Below, piece by piece: positions 57,622-64,000 of a stretch of 64,000 nucleotides of DNA; the stretch's first letter is position 1, and each line of letters starts with the position of its first letter. Location: contig BSYQ01000004.1 in assembly GCA_030272585.1 (NCBI GenBank), positions 2,790,001 to 2,854,000 on the forward strand, read 5' to 3'. The position numbers were made by a program, and so were the translations under genes. The stretch comes from Bryopsis sp. KO-2023 (taxonomy: Eukaryota > Chlorophyta > Ulvophyceae > Bryopsidales > Bryopsidaceae). The notes under the pieces are model-generated. The model saw nothing but the letters and a program-made list of their open reading frames with translations, was not told the DNA's origin and did no database searches.

Positions 57622-59947
57622 CTAAAACAGTGCGGGCAGACCCACTAGCCAATATGGCCGTAGGTCTGAGGGGGGGAACTGTACACCATACTCCACAAAG
57701 AAGGAAGCTACTGCCTGGTCATACTCGTGTAAGGGGACCTGAGCAGCCGCCGCGACTGCAAAATTAAATAGGAGTTTGAGTCACACAATGTCACGTACGA
57801 TAGAGAATTCAATCAGATGAGCAGAACTTACGTGACAAGCGTTCCATAAATCGTTCGATGGGGGCCGATGTGAATAGCACATCGGGAACAAGTAGCAAAA
57901 TGCCCTCCCCATTTTCTGGCCTCATTGCTGCCCCCGTGGTGCGCGAGACGTAAACCTCGGACACGCTCAAATCGACAAAAAACACTGTGAGCCCGCCGAC
58001 CACCCCAACCGTAGCCACCGGAGCCCCTCCTCGTAGCCACGAGTCCTAATATCAGCATCAATTAGGATCCTTTTTTAGCGACTTAAGCCAAAGCATAGAC
58101 AATTTAAAATGGTTATGAAATGATAGAAAACACTCACAATTTGGCACCATGCCTCCTCGAAGTAGAACACGAGGGACTGATGCGGCGCGGCGACGATCCG
58201 GTTGTCGATCACCTTCACACGATCAACAAAACCTTTTTCAGCACCTAGATTCTTCTTAGATGCGAGAGGAACGGAATTCAGTTGGTGGTTTTGTGGGGTT
58301 TGGAGATTTAACGCAAAAGTATTGGCGGTGTAGCGTGCATAAATTTATTATATTAAATTGAAATTACATCTGTCAAATCAACGCACGGATATTGCGAAAA
58401 ATATGTTTGGGACTTCTCACTCTCACTTCTCCCCTTTCTTGTGATTTTTTTTTCTACTTGTTTTTATCAACCCATTTCTTATTAACATGTGAGAAAGACG
58501 ATGTGCCCTTCCATAAGTTTGAAGATATTTTCGAGGAGGCCACTTGTTTCATCGCAATTTGACCCCTGGCAGAGCTATAAACACAGTTTCGTTTTCTTAT
58601 GTGTTTGTCCTTATCGATGAGCGACTATAACCACATGCTGCAAACTGGAAGCGATGAAAAAGAACCTGCAGCAGTGGAAATGTAAGCAAGGGGTGCACAA
58701 CCCATTCCTACAGGGGTTGTGAATTTAGCTATGTGCTTTGGTTGACAGCCCTTGCTCCCCTCTTCTAAAAATTTCCAAAACAAAAATTTCATCATGCAGA
58801 AAAAATGGACGAAGCAACTGACTTCTAAAAGATAAGAAGTCCACTTCTTAGGTCCATGTGGTTCCGAGTTTTTTTTCCGAAGTGCACCTTAGTGGTATAT
58901 GGGAAGGGTGTCACACTGATTAAGGTACAATACCCAAATTATTTGGTTGTTGTGTTCTCTATATGGCAGCACCGAAAGTGTAGTATATATATATATCGAC
59001 ATATATATTCTGACTTTGGGCTGTCTTGTGATAAGAAAATGTTGCTAGGGTTGGTTCATCGGGATCTATGGAGTCTGTTGGGGGGAACCCATGCTGTTAA
59101 AATAAAATAAAACAAAATCTTATCCTTTTTGGGCAGCAGCTGCTCGTCAGTTCATGGCATTTGTCTTTGATCAAATCAAGGAAAAAGTGCTTTGTTTAGA
59201 ACTGATTGGAATCGCTGGTTGCCCCCCTCCACAAAAGGGGACTGGGTTCGATTCCCAAGGTTTCTTTAAAAAACAGATTTATCACAGTCCCGACAATTCA
59301 GGCGCGTAAAAGTGTCGTACAAGTGTAAAACGACTTGAGTCCATTGGTTACGTGAATTTAAAACAAACGCAACAAGAACCGTAAAATTATCAGTGGGGTT
59401 GTTTGACTCTGGACCAACACAAGCGGAACAAACACGCCAATTCACGTGCAGACTCCCACACATTCACCAACCACACTTTTTTCTAGTTTTTCTTGCACTA
59501 GTCATCGTCGCCAGTATCCAAAATCGATAAAGGCGTATGCGACAGAACGACGCCAGCTATCGTCATTTTATTGCGGTTGTTTTTCCAGATGTCTGTCGTT
59601 CTTTCGATATCAACTCAAAGGTCGTGAGCAACACACGCAACAAGGCCTTATCAATAACAAGCGAAAAGAAAGTCAAGTTGTGTTTTTGGTCACACCTCTA
59701 ATAGAGATGTCGTTATCCATGTCTTTTTTCTTGCTGAAACAATAATGCACCTTACGAACGGCAAAAAACTCACCTCTTCTTCCACACTGGCGTCGCGGGG
59801 CGGACAGTACTTCACCAGGGCCCCCGTGGTGCCATCGAGGGAAGATGGCGGCGTCTCGTCACGCGTGCTTTCCTTCCTGCTCCTCCACAGATAACAAACC
59901 GCCGCAAAAGCAACGGTGGCCAGGGTGCAGCACGCAGCTTTCAACAT
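57622..59947 (-). CDS. conserved unknown membrane-anchored protein, copy B, 198 aa, four exons
   Basis: Exons 59774-59947, 58138-58212, 57832-58045 and 57622-57755. The N-terminus MLKAACCTLATVAFAAVCYL is a likely signal anchor followed by WRSRK. Blocks shared with copy A are ALVKYCPPRD, QSLVFYFEEAWC, GLTVFFVDLS, SEVYVSRTTGAA, GEGILLLVPD, FFVEYGVQFPP and the end LRPYWLVGLPALF. Copy B differs mainly in the linker after the anchor (four residues longer) and in the stretch before exon 4. Conservation is concentrated in the VDL ... TGAA ... PD segment and the C-terminal 13 residues, which suggests they matter most. Function unknown. Confidence 0.85.
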
Positions 59948-60362
59948 TTTCGTCTTTTTTCTTCCTCTTTTGCGAAGACAGCGGAACGCAACGGAATCAA
60001 ACAAATAACACAAACAACACAGCGAGCACTTCAGAAAGGTGGACTTGTGCTCGAATATTTATCACTAAGTCAGCCTAAGTCAGCAGTTGGAGTACAGTTG
60101 ACGATACGTACATGCAGCCATGAAGCGGTGTTTCTGTCAATTCTTGACTTCTTTTTGTCCAGGTAGAATGTTTTCGAGAGGTTGCAGATATTCGAGTCTC
60201 ATCCTCGGCTTCTTCCGTCACTATGGCTCAAAGGTACCCAACCAGTCTAGAATCTGATTTCAAAAACACCCTGCGTATAAACCAGCTGGTTGCAGCCTTG
60301 TTCGATTTCCCTGGAAAATCATACCCAATCATGCTCCACAGCAATTGAATTCTTCCTTCAAA
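57622..60362 (-). repeat. segmental duplication, copy B (inverted relative to copy A)
   Basis: Reverse complement of the 28.88-30.95 kb segment with larger first intron. Coding exons 2, 3 and 4 have identical lengths in the two copies, intron 2 is 92 nt in both, and the upstream flank is alignable for more than 400 bp. Confidence 0.8.
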
Positions 60363-62700
60363 TTTTCCAGGGATTGTTAGCTGCTCGAAAACAAACAATA
60401 ACATATTGCACTTGTTTTCGATTTTGGGGAAATGACAAGAATTTCATATTTTGTGGGAAAAATAGGTTTGGAGAGTCTTGGATATTTCATGTGCAAGACA
60501 TATGTGTATGTCACTTTCGTATCTATCCTCCTTCTCTTGATTTCCACAATCACTCCAGGTGAGCCTGGCATAACCTGTTTTATCACTTGTTTTTCTGCAT
60601 AATTGTCCAGTGGGAAGATATAACTTATATCCTTCCACTGGACAATTGCAAGCCCTCCTTATATCATATAAGGAGGGCTTGCAAACAAATTTTGCCTGGA
60701 TCAAGGTGGCAACGGAAAGCATGATTGTGTTAACTGCAGGTTTTTCTACGCCACGTCTTTTGGATATATCAGTCCAGAAGGAAAAAAAGAAGGAAAAAAA
60801 AATCCCACATTTGAATTGACAATTCAAGAGCATCACAAACTGGTGCTCAATAGGTTAACCCGAATCACACTAGTTTCCTTTTCTTAATAACGAAATTAAG
60901 ATAACGGCTAAGTGAAGTCACAATGGACAGGTTCTGGACAAACTCAAAAGGTATAAATTGTTTTGAGATTCACAATCGCTTTGTCCAACTTGTTCATTAC
61001 GATCTGGGCTGTCGCTATGGATTGACTGTTAGCTTTTCCCTTTTATTTTGCTGTTTTTTCCCCTTCGCCCCCAAAACTTTACGCCAATAAATTTATTGAG
61101 TAATTTTTCATGTGGTGGGTGTTGTTTCTGGTTGAACTATCATCTCCTCACTACTACAGTCTGGGATCAATCCCAATCTCAGCTTTTCCAAAGATGGATG
61201 CAATTAGAAAAAGAGTTATGTGTAATACATATGGAAAGTGTGGCATGCAGCCACAGCAATTGCACATCCACCTTGTGGAAAATATAGTTGCTCAACATTT
61301 CTGTACACAGAACCGTACACTTAGTTTGCCCTCTTCAACACACTGCATTTCCACTGAAATACCTAATTCTAAATTCCTAATTTTTGACAGGCCTACCCAG
61401 TTGAAGGCCTTGTCAGCACACTGCCATTTGTTCAATCACACCCTTGACTGGAAACTAGCCACAGGCAGAGGCCTACCCTGAAATCTCCTCGAGAAACAAA
61501 ACAGAGATCAATCCAAGAAAGCAAAGTCCAGTACCCAAATCAGGGCCCATACAGCATGATCCTCTCAAATAAACACCAAGCAAAAGAGTCCCAATCAGTG
61601 TCCCAAGCAAACAACACCCAGCAGGGACGCAAACAAAAACACTCCCAAATCACAATAAACAAACCAAACATGAAGGTCCCAAATAACAAACACGCAAAAC
61701 AATTTTCTCATGCCAGTGTTCCCCTCAAATTCAGGTCGATTCGTGCAAGAGGCCTCCAAGCAGAAATTGGAAGCCCTATAGCAGAGGATAAAGATGAGTT
61801 GGATCACATTTCAAAGGCATGCGACCTCGAGGAAATGCAGCACAGCATCACTGCGATGGAATCTGCACATTATGCAATCACAGATGACCTGCAAAGGTGG
61901 TCCTGGAACAAATTGCCTGTTTTTTTTTCATTCTAGATATTCACCCCACCACTCAGATTCACCTTGCCATGGAACAATGATTGAATCCCAGAATTTTTCA
62001 GTGAATCTTTCTAGACATGGAAAGGCTTTTTATATATCCACATGTAATGAAGTGTAGATTGCTCTTTGGAACGAACGTCTACGCAAGCAAGTGTATTTGT
62101 TGAATGTTTTTTGCTGGAACGAAATAAAACTTGTGTGGATGGTGCAGTGTGAAGTTTTATCTTTAGATATGACCTTGATTTCATACAGGAGATGTCAATA
62201 GAAGCAATCCTTCGTGGATAACCATGACTATCCTAAGTTCCTCCATGATCAGAAAGATGAGGTATTGGCAGCCACACACACTGTTCATTTTTCTTGGGTT
62301 TAAGGACATTCAAGTCCCTCGAAACGATTATGAGCGCATGGCAGTATGCAATAGCTAACCTTTGTGTGTTTCAAAAGGGCGTCAGCATTTCCCAGAGCAA
62401 ATTCAGGGAGCATTCAAGATATGGTGGGTCACCGCTGCCTCTAAGGGAGCCAAGGTTGATTCGCGTGTGTTTGGTCGATTATGATATCATAAGCATCGAT
62501 GCTTTCGCCTGTGCAACCGCCAGAGCGTGACGCTTCGAAATCAGGAGAAATGAGGTATTGCTTTGAGGTGATGCGTACATTGTCAACATTCTGTTTGTCC
62601 CAGCTGGAAACAAAACACCACAAGAAACACCACAAACTCCTTTCGACAGCCACCGCAACTGTTCATTCACACTGCAACGTTCTCGTAACCGAGAAGTGCT
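60363..62700. other. accessory stretch with hairpins and unassigned frames
   Basis: Two back-to-back hairpins at 60601-60682. Plus-strand frames at 61110-61481 (123 codons) and 61556-61936 (127 codons, Asn/Gln/Lys rich) show no family match. No RNA gene seen. Confidence 0.3.
60601..60682. repeat. two adjacent hairpins
   Basis: Hairpin one (60601-60647) has arms AATTGTCCAGTGG and CCACTGGACAATT around an AT-rich stem. Hairpin two (60648-60682) has arms GCAAGCCCTCCTTATAT and ATATAAGGAGGGCTTGC with a one- to two-base loop. Both are close to perfect. Confidence 0.85.
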
Positions 62701-62729
62701 CTTTCGCCTTCTGACCACCTGACGGGAAA

Positions 62730-62985
62730 AAAAGCCTGCACTGACGGAAATAACAAGAAGTAAGCAAACCAATGGAAAGAATGAACAGCAGCCCAACCCA
62801 CACTGACGGAAAGAACAAGCAGAAAGACAATCCACATCGATTTACACACACTGACAAAAAGTAGGAAGCAAGCCCATGGAAAGGACAAACAGCAAACCAA
62901 CCCACACTGACGGAAAGAACAAGCAGCAAAAGATTCCACATCAATTTACACACACCGACGGAAAAGCAGCAAGCAAAGCTGCTAT
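62730..62985. repeat. degenerate tandem repeat built on CACTGACGGAAAGAACAAGC
   Basis: The word CACTGACGGAAA (or close variants) recurs about five times between 62740 and 62965, together with AGCAAACCAACCCACACTGA, CCCATGGAAAGGACAAAC and TCCACATCGATTTACACACA. Unit length is about 50-120 bp and irregular. Confidence 0.65.
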
Positions 62986-63200
62986 GACATATTTTGATAA
63001 GGAGACGGGGAAGCACCCTCCAGTCGATAGTACAACTTTGGCAAGAAGAACTTGAAGTTAAGCAATACTACGAAGCTAGCGAAACAAGAAACTAAACCGA
63101 TCCCGTCTCTGGCCTGGAGCCCAGAGATGGTGATAGTGTGCACAACAACGTCGTGATGATATGACTTGTTGAGAAGACGTCTCGACGTTTAACTTCGTCC

Positions 63201-63425
63201 ATGTCTGACATCGGGACAGCTCCCATGTCTGACATGAGGAGGGAGTCGAAATTTTCGCCGCCGAGGGAATCGCTGCGCGAAATTTTCGATTCCTTGTTGC
63301 CGAGGATTGCGATTGCGTACGGAGGAGCGTTCTTTGCATTACTGGTAAGCGTCGACGCCCAAAACATTGCGACGAAGGAAAAACAAGTCCATAACAAGAG
63401 CTATTCACTGAGGAATGGGTCGTAA
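63201..63425 (+). CDS. small unrecognised frame with one hydrophobic segment, 74 aa
   Basis: MSDIGTAPMSDMRRESKFSP followed by a helix-like stretch and the membrane-like segment IAYGGAFFALLVSVDAQNIA. The VDAQN word also occurs in the signal-peptide-like 5' region of the LTR element, which may be chance. Low confidence. Confidence 0.25.
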   Translation: MSDIGTAPMSDMRRESKFSPPRESLREIFDSLLPRIAIAYGGAFFALLVSVDAQNIATKEKQVHNKSYSLRNGS

Positions 63426-63595
63426 CTGGACCCTAGCTCCCAACACACCCACATATAAACCTTTTGAATCTTTGCCCTTGAAATTGAGATTGAAAATTGA
63501 AAAAATCCAGCTCAATTTTGTCACTTCTAGAAACCTCCAAAGTTGCATCCTAGATGGAAAAAAAAACTAGTGAAAATGCCTTGTGAATGTGCCTT

Positions 63596-63664
63596 GGTTT
63601 CTCTTGAAGATGGATTTTTTCTCAGTTTTTAGTTTCTAAGGAAATTCCATCTTCAAGAGAAACC
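63596..63664. repeat. perfect 19-bp inverted repeat hairpin
   Basis: GGTTTCTCTTGAAGATGGA at 63596-63614 pairs fully with 63646-63664; the loop is 31 bases. Stem size and loop fit a small-RNA precursor or a very short MITE, but no mature product can be inferred. Confidence 0.8.
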
Positions 63665-64000
63665 GACATGCTCCATATAAAAGTAAGGGAGAGCATCAGG
63701 GCGCACTGACCCCATTTAGACCGAGAAAATTAAATCCAATATCAATCGCATGATAAAAAAACCTATCGCCAAACCTATCGCCCTGGATTTTGGAAAAATA
63801 CAGGTTCCTAAGGGACCAACTGTCCCCAGTAAATCCGCGGAGAAAAAAAAAAGGGATTGAAAAACCTCGCTCGAACTACGAATTTGTTTTAAAACTGGTG
63901 GGAACATATATACATTTTCTGATTGGCTGTTGCTCAACTTGTGCTTGGCTGGATGTGTCAGAATCTGAGGAGAGTTTCTGCCAAATCGGCGGTGCCATGC

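Noticed and set aside
61110-61936. Two frames of 123 and 127 codons as genes
   Set aside because: Simple composition, no upstream or downstream exons and no family resemblance.

Overview
The window looks like nuclear DNA of a flagellate eukaryote, probably a protist or alga. Genes are split by many short GT-AG introns, intergenic gaps are about 0.5 to 1.5 kb, and homopolymer G/C tracts and AT microsatellites are common. An IFT81 gene implies a cilium. PNPase and an ELM1-like mitochondrial fission gene imply a conventional mitochondrion. I cannot name the species from the sequence alone.

Layout: 0-20 kb is a dense block of housekeeping genes: the 3' end of an RTEL1-like gene (+), IFT81 (-), a GW/RGG-rich protein (-), an ARID-domain protein (-) and the splicing factor PRPF39 (+). 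20.26-27.76 kb is one young LTR retroelement of Ty3/gypsy order on the minus strand. It has 425-bp LTRs that differ at about one base and a 5-bp target duplication. It carries two nested non-autonomous hAT-like elements, each with an 8-bp target duplication, a large internal palindrome and two tRNA-like segments. 28.9-31 kb and 57.6-60.4 kb hold two inverted copies of a duplicated segment, each with an intact four-exon gene of unknown family. Between them lie mitochondrial PNPase (-, 35-39.7 kb), a YIPF1/2-type Golgi protein (-, 40.6-43.8 kb), an RBX1-type RING protein (-, 45.1-45.5 kb), an ELM1-like gene (+, 46.0-50.1 kb) and a small secreted polyglycine protein (-, 51.6-52.2 kb). 52.3-57.6 kb and 60.4-64 kb are accessory: repeats, hairpins and unassigned open frames.

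The single-copy genes do not form one pathway. They cover cilium assembly, splicing, chromatin, mitochondrial RNA turnover and fission, Golgi traffic and ubiquitination. The most unusual content is the pair of palindromic tRNA-bearing hAT-like elements, the inverted duplicate gene family, an array of eight SUMO-type motifs in the RTEL1-like tail, and the predicted secreted polyglycine protein. All exon boundaries were read by eye from splice signals and reading frame, so individual edges may be off by a base or two.
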